DNA from: Burkholderiales bacterium
GTDB lineage: Bacteria > Pseudomonadota > Gammaproteobacteria > Burkholderiales > Burkholderiaceae_C
Reading direction: 5' to 3'
DNA length: 21,608 bases
Assembly: GCA_028869035.1 (NCBI GenBank)
Contig: JAGWTL010000011.1
Span: 1 to 21,608 of the forward strand
Below, one piece after another: positions 7,559 through 15,459 of this stretch. A program made the translations under genes and the position numbers. Under the pieces are notes generated by a model. It had not been told where the DNA came from, made no database searches, and saw nothing but the letters and a program-made list of their open reading frames with translations. The first letter of the stretch is position 1. The number at the start of each line of letters is the position of its first letter.

Positions 7559-8917
7559 TCATTCCCGCACCGGGGACGAATTCGGGATCAGAAACTCGAG
7601 AGCCGCCCACAGGCGCGCGGCCTGCAGCTCGATATCGATGCGCTCGATGGCCAGCATGAGAGCTGCCTGGCGGGCTTCCAGGACCGAGGTCAACGGTGTC
7701 GTGCCGGAGCGGTAGGCCGCAAGCACGGCTTCCACACGCTGTTGCGCAAGCGGGAGACGATCCCGGTCGATCAGCTGGAGTTGCGCCAGGGCGGCGCGCC
7801 AGCCCTGGCGTTGGCGCTCGATATCCAGCATCCGCTCGCGTCGGGCTTCGTTCAGTTCGGCCTCCAGCGCGTCGGCCTGGGCCAGGCTCGCAGCCAGCTC
7901 CCGATCCTGGCGCTGGGGACGATCCCAGGTCAGCGGCACCGACAGCCCGACCGACATCATGTCGGAGTACTGCGGCCCGCGTTTGCTCAGCATCAGCTCC
8001 ACACTCCAGTCCGGCTCACGCTCCAGCCGCATCACCTCGGCATTGGCACGTGCGGCCTCCACGCGGGCTTGCATGGCGCGCAAGGCTATGTGCTGATCCA
8101 GGGCCGCCGTAAGGGGCTGCGCATCCAGGCTGGAACTGGAAATCGGCAGGGGATCGTTCAGGGTGATGCCGGTGACCAGGCCCGTCCATCGCGCCAGTGT
8201 GCTGCCTGCAGACGCCTGCTCAGCTTGCATCTGCAGCAGCGCCTGCTCCAGCCGTGACTTGGCATCCCGCGCAGCGATCCAGTCGGTCTGGGCGCCACGT
8301 CCGCTGCGAAACGCTGTCTCCGTCGCCAACACCTGGCGCCCGGCCTCGTCGATCTGTGCTTTCAGCAGGCCGATCTTGAGTTCGACGGCACGCAGCTCAA
8401 ACCAGGCGACGGCGGTTTCACGCTGGATCTCCGTGACCACCATGTGTCGCTGTTCGAGCGCTGCATCGGCCTCCCGCTCGAATTTCTGGCTGCGCGCCTG
8501 GCGCTTGGCCTGGCTGGGCAAGGTCTGCATGATCCCCACCGACTGCATCGTCATGAAGTCATTGCTGGTGCTCCAGCTGTCCGCGCCGTTGACCGGCACG
8601 TTGTTCAGGGACAGGCGCAACACGGGATCCGGGCGTTGTCCCGCAGCCACCGCCAATTCCCGCGCCGCTCTGGCATTGGCTGCGGGAACCGCCAAGGCCT
8701 GCGAGCGCTCCAGTGCGGCCGCAATGGCGGATCGCAGACTGAGGTCTGCCGGATCCGGGGCAGCGGCCCAGGCCGGCCAGGCTTCCAGCATGAGCAGCAG
8801 CAACCCTGCGGCAACCCAGAGGGTCGACCATGGGCGAGACGAAAAGGTGCGGCGAACCGGCCTGTAGGGGCGGACGCCGTGAATCGCCCCTGCTGGGGCG
8901 TGATGGGATGAATACAT
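7559..8917 (-). CDS. cusC: TolC-family outer-membrane channel of the Cus pump
   Basis: A 452-aa outer-membrane factor forming the exit duct of the CusCBA complex. The N-terminus has a long basic leader followed by a hydrophobic stretch at about 32-52 ending in AWAAA, consistent with a Sec signal peptide. There is no lipobox cysteine, unlike E. coli CusC. Two long alpha-helical repeat regions rich in Ala, Glu, Arg and Gln follow, as is usual for TolC proteins (for example REAEAALEQR-like heptads and LPLAQQRVEAVLAAYRSG near the end). The start at 8917 is supported by GGAGGT five bases upstream. It is the first gene of the closely spaced cusC-cusB-cusA unit; the small exported protein gene at 9010 precedes it by 92 bp. 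Confidence 0.92.
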   Translation of the reverse strand: MYSSHHAPAGAIHGVRPYRPVRRTFSSRPWSTLWVAAGLLLLMLEAWPAWAAAPDPADLSLRSAIAAALERSQALAVPAANARAARELAVAAGQRPDPVLRLSLNNVPVNGADSWSTSNDFMTMQSVGIMQTLPSQAKRQARSQKFEREADAALEQRHMVVTEIQRETAVAWFELRAVELKIGLLKAQIDEAGRQVLATETAFRSGRGAQTDWIAARDAKSRLEQALLQMQAEQASAGSTLARWTGLVTGITLNDPLPISSSSLDAQPLTAALDQHIALRAMQARVEAARANAEVMRLEREPDWSVELMLSKRGPQYSDMMSVGLSVPLTWDRPQRQDRELAASLAQADALEAELNEARRERMLDIERQRQGWRAALAQLQLIDRDRLPLAQQRVEAVLAAYRSGTTPLTSVLEARQAALMLAIERIDIELQAARLWAALEFLIPNSSPVRE

Positions 8918-9009
8918 ACTGACCTCCGGATACGGCAGAGCCAGGCCTGGGGCTTGGCCAGCGAATGCACGGCCCCGGCCCTCAGGGACGGGGACTCAAT
9001 GCAGCGGGG

Positions 9010-9369
9010 TCAGATTTGGGCGGGAGGTCGCCAGATGGCGTTCAGCTTGGCGGGAGGAGGGGTGGTCTGGAACCAGAGAGCGGGCTCCATATGGGTGGTC
9101 GCGAGGGAAAGAGGGGCCAGCACGGGCAGCGCCATGCTGGCCATTGCTCCGCACTCAAGCCCGGTCTTGCATATCTTGCCCGTTCTCAGGGCGGTGGTCA
9201 GGTCATTGCAGCAGTCGGTGGCAGCTTCTTCCATGCCCATGTCCGCCTCATCTGCGGAGCTCAGTGACGTCATGTCATGCATCGGGCAGGGCTGCGGCAA
9301 GATGCTCGCCGCCGCACTGACCGGCAAGGCCAATGAGAGACTCAGCAACAGGGTCAACAACTTGCGCAT
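9010..9369 (-). CDS. Small exported Cys-containing protein upstream of cusCBA
   Basis: A 119-aa protein with a clear Sec signal peptide (MRKLLTLLLSLSLALPVSAAA). The mature part is short, with cysteines at about 28, 53, 54, 67 and 73 plus a Met/His patch (CPMHDM, EADMGM), and ends in WRPPAQI. I cannot assign a defined family. In size, export, Cys/His content, Pro-rich end and position just before an RND metal pump it resembles the small CzcI-like periplasmic proteins of betaproteobacterial metal operons. That is a comparison of architecture, not of sequence. It lies 57 bp after the copper ATPase gene and 92 bp before cusC. A periplasmic metal-binding or regulatory role is inferred. Confidence 0.75.
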   Translation of the reverse strand: MRKLLTLLLSLSLALPVSAAASILPQPCPMHDMTSLSSADEADMGMEEAATDCCNDLTTALRTGKICKTGLECGAMASMALPVLAPLSLATTHMEPALWFQTTPPPAKLNAIWRPPAQI

Positions 9370-9426
9370 GGTCGAATTATAGGAATCGCTCGGAAGATTG
9401 CCACTCCGGCTGAAACGGGTGGGTTC

Positions 9427-11628
<2,202 letters not shown>

Positions 11629-11630
11629 GA

Positions 11631-11873
11631 TCACTCCCGTTTGTCTTGTCTGGGGGGATGATCGGCATGCCCGCCATGCCCGTGGAAAAGGTGCATCAAG
11701 GGGCAGGCCAGGAGGATCAAATAGGGCCACATCCCCAGGACATGGCCCCCATGCTCGCGCAGCAGATAGAAGGCAACGATCAGCACTCCCGTCGCAACGG
11801 CCAGGACGACGGGACGAGTCCAGATGGGGCGAGGTTGATCCTGGTCAGATCCGTGATCGGTTGCGTGATTCAT
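11631..11873 (-). CDS. Small His-rich membrane protein (DUF2933-like)
   Basis: An 80-aa protein with two hydrophobic segments (about 21-38 and 48-62). His-rich sequences sit on both sides: HATDHG at the N-terminus, REHGGHVLG between the helices, and HLFHGHGGHADH at the C-terminus. Size, the WPYLILLACPLMHLFHGHGGH motif and position before a copper ATPase match the DUF2933 family, which is common in metal operons and has no settled function. Its stop ends 2 bp before the ATPase start, so the two are almost certainly translated together. A role in passing copper to the ATPase is a guess. Confidence 0.8.
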   Translation of the reverse strand: MNHATDHGSDQDQPRPIWTRPVVLAVATGVLIVAFYLLREHGGHVLGMWPYLILLACPLMHLFHGHGGHADHPPRQDKRE

Positions 11874-11983
11874 GGTGCTTTGCCTCTTCTCTGAATTGAT
11901 GGGGCCGCGGAACGCAAGCCGCGAGCCGCGAGCCGAGTCTTATCCAGACCCAACCCGTGCCTTACTGTACTGAAGGCCCGCGC

Positions 11984-12119
11984 TCATTGCGCGGGTTGAA
12001 TATCGGTGAGCAGCATCTTCCCGCCTTCGACGACGACCGTGAGCTTGACCTTGTCGCCAAGCTTGATTGTCACCTTGCCAGCAGCCGGATCGCCCATTTT
12101 TCACTTCGCCATCGATCAT
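11984..12119 (-). pseudogene. Broken cusF copy lacking the copper site
   Basis: From ATG 12119 the frame reads MIDGEVKN, matching MTDGEVKK of the intact CusF at 13096-13437. One base out of frame it continues as DPAAGKVTIK, then LGDKVK, and ends TDIQPAQ just as the intact protein does. The intact protein has 28 residues between the two matching IK-x-GD positions (IKHGD and IKPGD). Those residues include H61, M69, M72 and M74, which bind copper. Here they are missing, and the junction falls in a 15-bp imperfect repeat (gtcnccnngcttgat on the plus strand). The signal peptide is missing as well. A 37-codon frame from ATG 12097 could still be translated, but it would have no ligand residues. It sits 12 bp after the Met-rich gene. 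Confidence 0.85.
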
Positions 12120-12131
12120 GGCCTGTCCTGC

Positions 12132-12638
12132 TCACTTCATTGCGGGAGCTGGTTGGGCGTCCATCATCATCTGCATCATCATTTGCATCATGTCCATGCG
12201 CTTCTCCATCATCTTCTGACGGTCCTCCATGCTGCCAGCAGCACCTTTGCCGCCTTGCGTACCGCCCATACCCGGCCCGCCCATGCCGGAGCCACCCATC
12301 ATGTTCATCATGGACATGCCTTCTTGCATCATCTTCATATGCTCACCCATGAGCGCCCCACGCTCCTCGGGGGTCTTGGCGTTCATCATCTTCTGATGCA
12401 TTTCTCCCATCATCATCATCTGTTTGTCCATTTGAACCATGTTCTGCCCTGTGGCCGCCGATGGCTTGGAAGCAGATGGTTGGGTCGCGGCCGGTTTGAC
12501 CCCGGGCGTCTTGGACGTCGGCGCCGACGCAGCGCTAGCAGGGTGATGAGGGTCTTCTTCTTGAGAGTTGGGCTGGGCCGCCCAACTCGACGTAGTCACC
12601 AGCAGAGACAAGGCGATCAGGGAACGTACTGCTTTCAT
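12132..12638 (-). CDS. Exported methionine-rich protein, putative periplasmic copper sponge
   Basis: A 168-aa protein with a Sec signal peptide (about 1-21, ending SSWAA). A low-complexity Ala/Pro/Ser/Thr linker (about 25-63) follows, then a Met-rich region from about 65 to the end. I count 34 methionines in total, in runs such as MDKQMMMMGEMHQKMM, HMKMMQEGMSMMNMM and MDMMQMMMQMMMD. The spaced M-x-M and M-M-x-x-M patterns in predicted helices resemble Cu(I)/Ag(I)-binding segments of periplasmic copper proteins. No named family is recognised. AGGAGG lies five bases before the ATG. It sits between the SHOCT gene (187 bp upstream) and the cusF remnant. Periplasmic storage or buffering of Cu(I) is inferred from composition and context only. 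Confidence 0.8.
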   Translation of the reverse strand: MKAVRSLIALSLLVTTSSWAAQPNSQEEDPHHPASAASAPTSKTPGVKPAATQPSASKPSAATGQNMVQMDKQMMMMGEMHQKMMNAKTPEERGALMGEHMKMMQEGMSMMNMMGGSGMGGPGMGGTQGGKGAAGSMEDRQKMMEKRMDMMQMMMQMMMDAQPAPAMK

Positions 12639-12697
12639 AGAAACCTCCTAAAAGTGAACATACAAGTTGCGCACGAGAAACACACCCTCCGCCCGGA

Positions 12698-12799
12698 TCA
12701 CTTCGAGACTGTCAGGATCGGATGGGCCTTCAGGTTCGTCTTCACATGTGCGAATTCCCCCGGAGCCTCAGCAGGCAGGGCAAATAAAGGTTGCAGACG
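12698..12799 (-). other. Open fragment without a start codon between the SHOCT and Met-rich genes
   Basis: The 187-bp gap between the SHOCT gene and the Met-rich gene contains 33 sense codons in one frame, closed by TAG upstream (12800-12802) and TGA at 12698-12700. It has no ATG or GTG start. It ends EFAHVKTNLKAHPILTVSK, which looks protein-like and could be the remnant of a lost gene. It could equally be chance. The rest of the gap (12639-12697) holds the ribosome site of the Met-rich gene and possibly a weak promoter; I see no strong -35/-10 pair. Confidence 0.2.
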
Positions 12800-12825
12800 C
12801 TAACTTGAGGCCAAGCGCGACGGCT

Positions 12826-13053
12826 TTACTTATCCCGGTTGAGCGCTTGCAAGATTTCCTCGTACTCCTGGGCGTTGATCTCGCCATTGGCAAGCCGACG
12901 ACGCAGGACATCAATGGGCGTTTCACGCTGGCGCTCCCTGCGCTCCCCTGATCGTGGTCTGATGCCAAACAACACCAGTACGAGCAGGAGCACCCAGAAC
13001 AGCCACCAGAATGCATGCATGCCCACCATGTAGTAACCATCATTGAAGAACAT
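12826..13053 (-). CDS. Small membrane protein with SHOCT domain
   Basis: A 75-aa protein. One transmembrane helix spans about residues 12-31 (WWLFWVLLLVLVLFG), followed by a basic linker (RPRSGERRERQR). The C-terminal SHOCT domain (about 45-73) contains the signature P-I-D-V-L-x-x-R-L-A-N-G-E-I-N-x-x-E-Y-E-E-I. SHOCT is a short helical module found at the ends of many membrane proteins, thought to mediate oligomerisation or binding; its role in copper loci is unknown. GGAG lies five bases before the ATG. It lies 42 bp after cusF and is probably cotranscribed with it. Confidence 0.85.
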   Translation of the reverse strand: MFFNDGYYMVGMHAFWWLFWVLLLVLVLFGIRPRSGERRERQRETPIDVLRRRLANGEINAQEYEEILQALNRDK

Positions 13054-13095
13054 CGGGACTCCTTTTTTCAGACCGGACTTTAGATCCGGAGACGA

Positions 13096-13437
13096 TCACT
13101 GCGCAGGCTGGATGTCCGTAACGACCAACTTGCCGCTTTCGTTGACGACCATGAACTTGACCTTGTCGCCGGGCTTGATTTTGCTCAGCAAGCCCTTGTC
13201 CTTGGCGGAGAACACCATCGTCATGCCGGGCATCTCCAGATGCTTGATGTCACCGTGCTTGATCGTGACTTTGCCAGCAGCTGCATCAATTTTTTTCACT
13301 TCGCCATCGGTCATCATGGGCGCCCCGGCCATGCCTGCTTTGTTGTGCTCCGTCATGGACTGAGCCGAGCTGAGCAAAGGCCACGCCATGCCCATGGACA
13401 CCGCACTGATCACCAGAATCCTCTTCATCGCATTCAT
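13096..13437 (-). CDS. cusF: Periplasmic copper-binding protein CusF
   Basis: A 113-aa protein with a signal peptide (about 1-26, ending SSAQS) and one CusF-type small beta-barrel. It binds Cu(I)/Ag(I) in the periplasm and passes it to CusB. Aligned with E. coli CusF (H36, W44, M47, M49), the site here is H61, M69, M72, M74 within KHGDIKHLEMPGMTM. The capping tryptophan is therefore a methionine. A Met/His-rich segment (MTEHNKAGMAGAPMM) precedes the domain. The ATG at 13437 has GGAG eight bases upstream; M4 is a weaker alternative. The gene is 68 bp downstream of copI, and a palindrome with an FNR/ANR-like core lies in that gap. A damaged second copy exists at 11984-12119. Confidence 0.92.
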   Translation of the reverse strand: MNAMKRILVISAVSMGMAWPLLSSAQSMTEHNKAGMAGAPMMTDGEVKKIDAAAGKVTIKHGDIKHLEMPGMTMVFSAKDKGLLSKIKPGDKVKFMVVNESGKLVVTDIQPAQ

Positions 13438-13464
13438 GTCTGTTGCTCCATATGGTATGGAGGG

Positions 13465-13493
13465 CTTGATCCAAGGCTTTGACTTGGATCAAG
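13465..13493. repeat. Perfect 10-bp inverted repeat between copI and cusF
   Basis: CTTGATCCAA (13465-13474) and TTGGATCAAG (13484-13493) are exact complements separated by nine bases. In the transcript it would form a stable hairpin, but no T-tract follows on the minus strand. It is therefore not a standard terminator and may be a processing or stabilising hairpin. Its right half overlaps an FNR/ANR-like site. Confidence 0.75.
13479..13492 (-). promoter_or_regulatory. FNR/ANR-like box upstream of cusF
   Basis: On the minus strand the site reads TTGAT-CCAA-GTCAA, one base from the FNR consensus TTGAT-N4-ATCAA and a good match to ANR/DNR boxes. Its centre is about 48 bp before the cusF ATG. 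That spacing is short for classic class II activation, since the start would then fall inside the ribosome site, so repression or chance must be considered. No clear -10 element could be identified. Confidence 0.4.
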
Positions 13494-13505
13494 ACACTCG
13501 CATGT

Positions 13506-14006
13506 TCACTTTTTCCCGACCCGAACGACGCCCTTCATGCCTGCCTCATAGTGACCAGGCATCAGGCAGGCAAAGTTCACAAGGCCTGCCTTGGTAAACT
13601 GCCAGATGATCTCGCCCTGTTTGCCCGGAGCCAGCGTGATCTTGTTGGGCTCATCGTGCTCCATGTCGGGAAACTTCTTCATCTGCTCCAGATGCTCCAG
13701 CAGCTCCTGCTGCGTGCCCAGGCTCAGCTCGTGCTTGACCTTGCCGACGTTTTTCACCACGAACCGGATTGTTTCGCCTTGCTTGACCTGAACGTCCGCG
13801 GGTGCGTAGCGCATGCTGTCATTCATTTCGATGGTGATGCTGCGGTTGACCCGTGCGGCTACGCCGGGCTTGCCGATCACCGTCTCCTCATCGTCGTGGC
13901 TGTGGCCGCCGGCATGGTTGCCGCCAGCGAAAGCCGAGCCGGACAGGGCAATGGTCATCAGGGCCACCACTTTGGCCAGGGTCTGTGTCTTGTACGTCAT
14001 GTTCAT
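13506..14006 (-). CDS. copI: Periplasmic cupredoxin, CopI-type copper tolerance protein
   Basis: A 166-aa protein with a Sec signal peptide (about 1-27, ending GSAFA). A His-rich mature N-terminus (HAGGHSHDDEE) precedes a single cupredoxin domain. Type-1 copper ligands are visible as H92 (KHELS), C147, H152 and M157 in FACLMPGHYEAGM. A Met/His/Asp-rich loop (EHLEQMKKFPDMEHDE) may bind additional copper. This matches CopI, a periplasmic cupredoxin required for copper tolerance in Rubrivivax and Vibrio. It may bind or oxidise Cu(I), possibly together with the multicopper oxidase encoded 23 bp upstream. AAGGAG lies six bases before the ATG at 14006. Confidence 0.9.
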   Translation of the reverse strand: MNMTYKTQTLAKVVALMTIALSGSAFAGGNHAGGHSHDDEETVIGKPGVAARVNRSITIEMNDSMRYAPADVQVKQGETIRFVVKNVGKVKHELSLGTQQELLEHLEQMKKFPDMEHDEPNKITLAPGKQGEIIWQFTKAGLVNFACLMPGHYEAGMKGVVRVGKK

Positions 14007-14029
14007 GTGTATCTCCTTGGGGTAAAAAA

Positions 14030-15442
14030 TCAGTGTCCGCTGTGGGACTGAGGCTTGCGAACCTTGACTTCGGTCGGCTGGCTGGGGGTCTGTACGCGTG
14101 GCATGGACTGACCGCCTTCGGCCTTGAACCGCGCGGGTTCGCCGAGCGGGCCTTCGTACTCGTGGGCTACTGTGCCTTCGGGATGCTTGAACCAGCCCGG
14201 GTCTTTGTAGTCACCGGGTTTTTGATCGCGCCTCACTTTGAGCACACTGAACATGCCGCCCATCTCCACCGAGCCGAACGGGCCCTCACCGGTCATCATG
14301 GAGGCGGTGTTGTCGGGTATGGGCATCTCCATTTCCGTCATGTCTGCCATGCCACGCTCTCCCATGACCATGTAGTCCGGGATCAGGTTGTTGATCTTCT
14401 TGGACAGACCGCTGTGGTCCACGCCGATCAGCGTCGGGACACTATGTCCCATGGCGTTCATGGTGTGGTGGCTCTTGTGACAGTGGAAGGCCCAGTCGCC
14501 TTCTTCATCCGCGAGGAACTCAATCTGGCGCATCTGGCCGACCGCGACATCGGTCGTCACCTCATACCAGCGTGTGCTCTTCGGGGTGGGGCCGCCATCG
14601 GTGCCGGTGACCAGGAACTCGTGGCCATGCAGGTGGATGGGGTGATTGGTCATCGTCAGGTTGCCGATCCGGATCCGGACCTTGTCGTTCAGGCGGACGT
14701 TCAGCGAGTCGATACCGGGGAAGATGCGGCTGTTCCAGGACCACAGGTTGAAGTCCAGCATGGTCATGATCTTGGGGGTGTAGCTCCCGGGATCGATATC
14801 AAAGGCGTTCAGGAGAAAACAGAAGTCTCTCTGAACCTCGTCGATCAGCGGGTTCTTGACCTTGGGGTGTGTCACCCAGAAGCCCATCATGCCCATGGCC
14901 ATCTGCGTCATCTCGTCGGCATGCGGGTGGTACATGAAGGTGCCCGGCCGGCGTGCCACGAACTCGTAGACAAAGGTCTTGCCGGGTTGAATCGCCGGCT
15001 GGTTCAGGCCGGCGACGCCGTCCATGCCGTTGGGCAGCCGTTGGCCATGCCAGTGGATGCTGGTATGTTCCGGCAGCTTGTTGGTCACGAAGATGCGCAC
15101 GCGGTCGCCCTCGACCACCTCGATGGTGGGCCCGGGACTCTGGCCGTTGTAACCCCAGAGATGGGCCTTGAACCCGGGCGCCATCTCGCGAACCACCGGC
15201 TCGGCCACCAGGTGGAATTCCTTGACGCCCTGGTTCATGCGCCAGGGCAGGGTCCATCCGTTGAGCGTGACCACCGGGTTGTAGGGGCGGCCGCTGTTGG
15301 GGACCAGGGGGGCCATGGTGTCCGGGCTTGTCTGGATGACCGGCTCGGGCAGCGCGGCCATCGCCACGCGGCTGACCGAGGCCGCTGCAACGGCGCCGCC
15401 GGCGATGCCTGCGAACTTGAAAAAATCTCTTCTGGATGTCAT
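14030..15442 (-). CDS. Tat-exported multicopper oxidase
   Basis: A 470-aa periplasmic oxidase, likely converting Cu(I) to the less toxic Cu(II) with reduction of O2. The N-terminus MTSRRDFFKFAGIAGG has a twin-arginine motif and a hydrophobic stretch, so it is exported folded by Tat. All four copper motifs are present: HWHG (130-133), HPHA (172-175), HPIHLHGHEF (267-276) and HCHKSHHTMNAM (320-331). The last has the Cys, His and axial Met of the type-1 site. A Met-rich segment (about 356-397, MADMTEMEMP) may be a Cu(I) entry region. I chose the ATG at 15442, preceded by AAGGA at good spacing. A TTG at 15463 would add seven residues and overlap the upstream stop. The gene lies 17 bp after the TolC-like gene. 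Confidence 0.93.
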   Translation of the reverse strand: MTSRRDFFKFAGIAGGAVAAASVSRVAMAALPEPVIQTSPDTMAPLVPNSGRPYNPVVTLNGWTLPWRMNQGVKEFHLVAEPVVREMAPGFKAHLWGYNGQSPGPTIEVVEGDRVRIFVTNKLPEHTSIHWHGQRLPNGMDGVAGLNQPAIQPGKTFVYEFVARRPGTFMYHPHADEMTQMAMGMMGFWVTHPKVKNPLIDEVQRDFCFLLNAFDIDPGSYTPKIMTMLDFNLWSWNSRIFPGIDSLNVRLNDKVRIRIGNLTMTNHPIHLHGHEFLVTGTDGGPTPKSTRWYEVTTDVAVGQMRQIEFLADEEGDWAFHCHKSHHTMNAMGHSVPTLIGVDHSGLSKKINNLIPDYMVMGERGMADMTEMEMPIPDNTASMMTGEGPFGSVEMGGMFSVLKVRRDQKPGDYKDPGWFKHPEGTVAHEYEGPLGEPARFKAEGGQSMPRVQTPSQPTEVKVRKPQSHSGH

Positions 15443-15459
15443 TGCGGATTCCTTGGAAA

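Noticed and set aside
5921..8257. Plus-strand frame of 778 codons opposite cusB and cusC
   Set aside because: Antisense shadow of two clear genes; no motifs. The same applies to the 508-codon frame at 4017-5543 opposite cusA and the 602-codon frame at 13853-15661 opposite the oxidase.
11629..11730. Upstream extension of the copper ATPase by 34 residues
   Set aside because: It would overlap the DUF2933-like gene by 100 bp and its sequence is unlike ATPase N-termini; the ATG at 11628 has a ribosome site and is followed by the usual His-rich and CPMHP segment.
11977..11995. CCCGCG/CGCGGG hairpin at the end of the cusF remnant as a terminator
   Set aside because: Only six base pairs and no T-tract on either strand; it overlaps the remnant's stop codon and the operon appears to continue.
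12150..12440. CATCAT-type repeats suggesting a microsatellite
   Set aside because: They are the reverse complement of Met codons interrupted irregularly by other residues, so they reflect protein composition and not tandem DNA repetition.
12006..12803. Long plus-strand frame with many histidines opposite the Met-rich gene
   Set aside because: It is the antisense of ATG-rich codons (CAT reads as His). The minus-strand gene has a signal peptide, a strong ribosome site and a sensible context; this frame has none.
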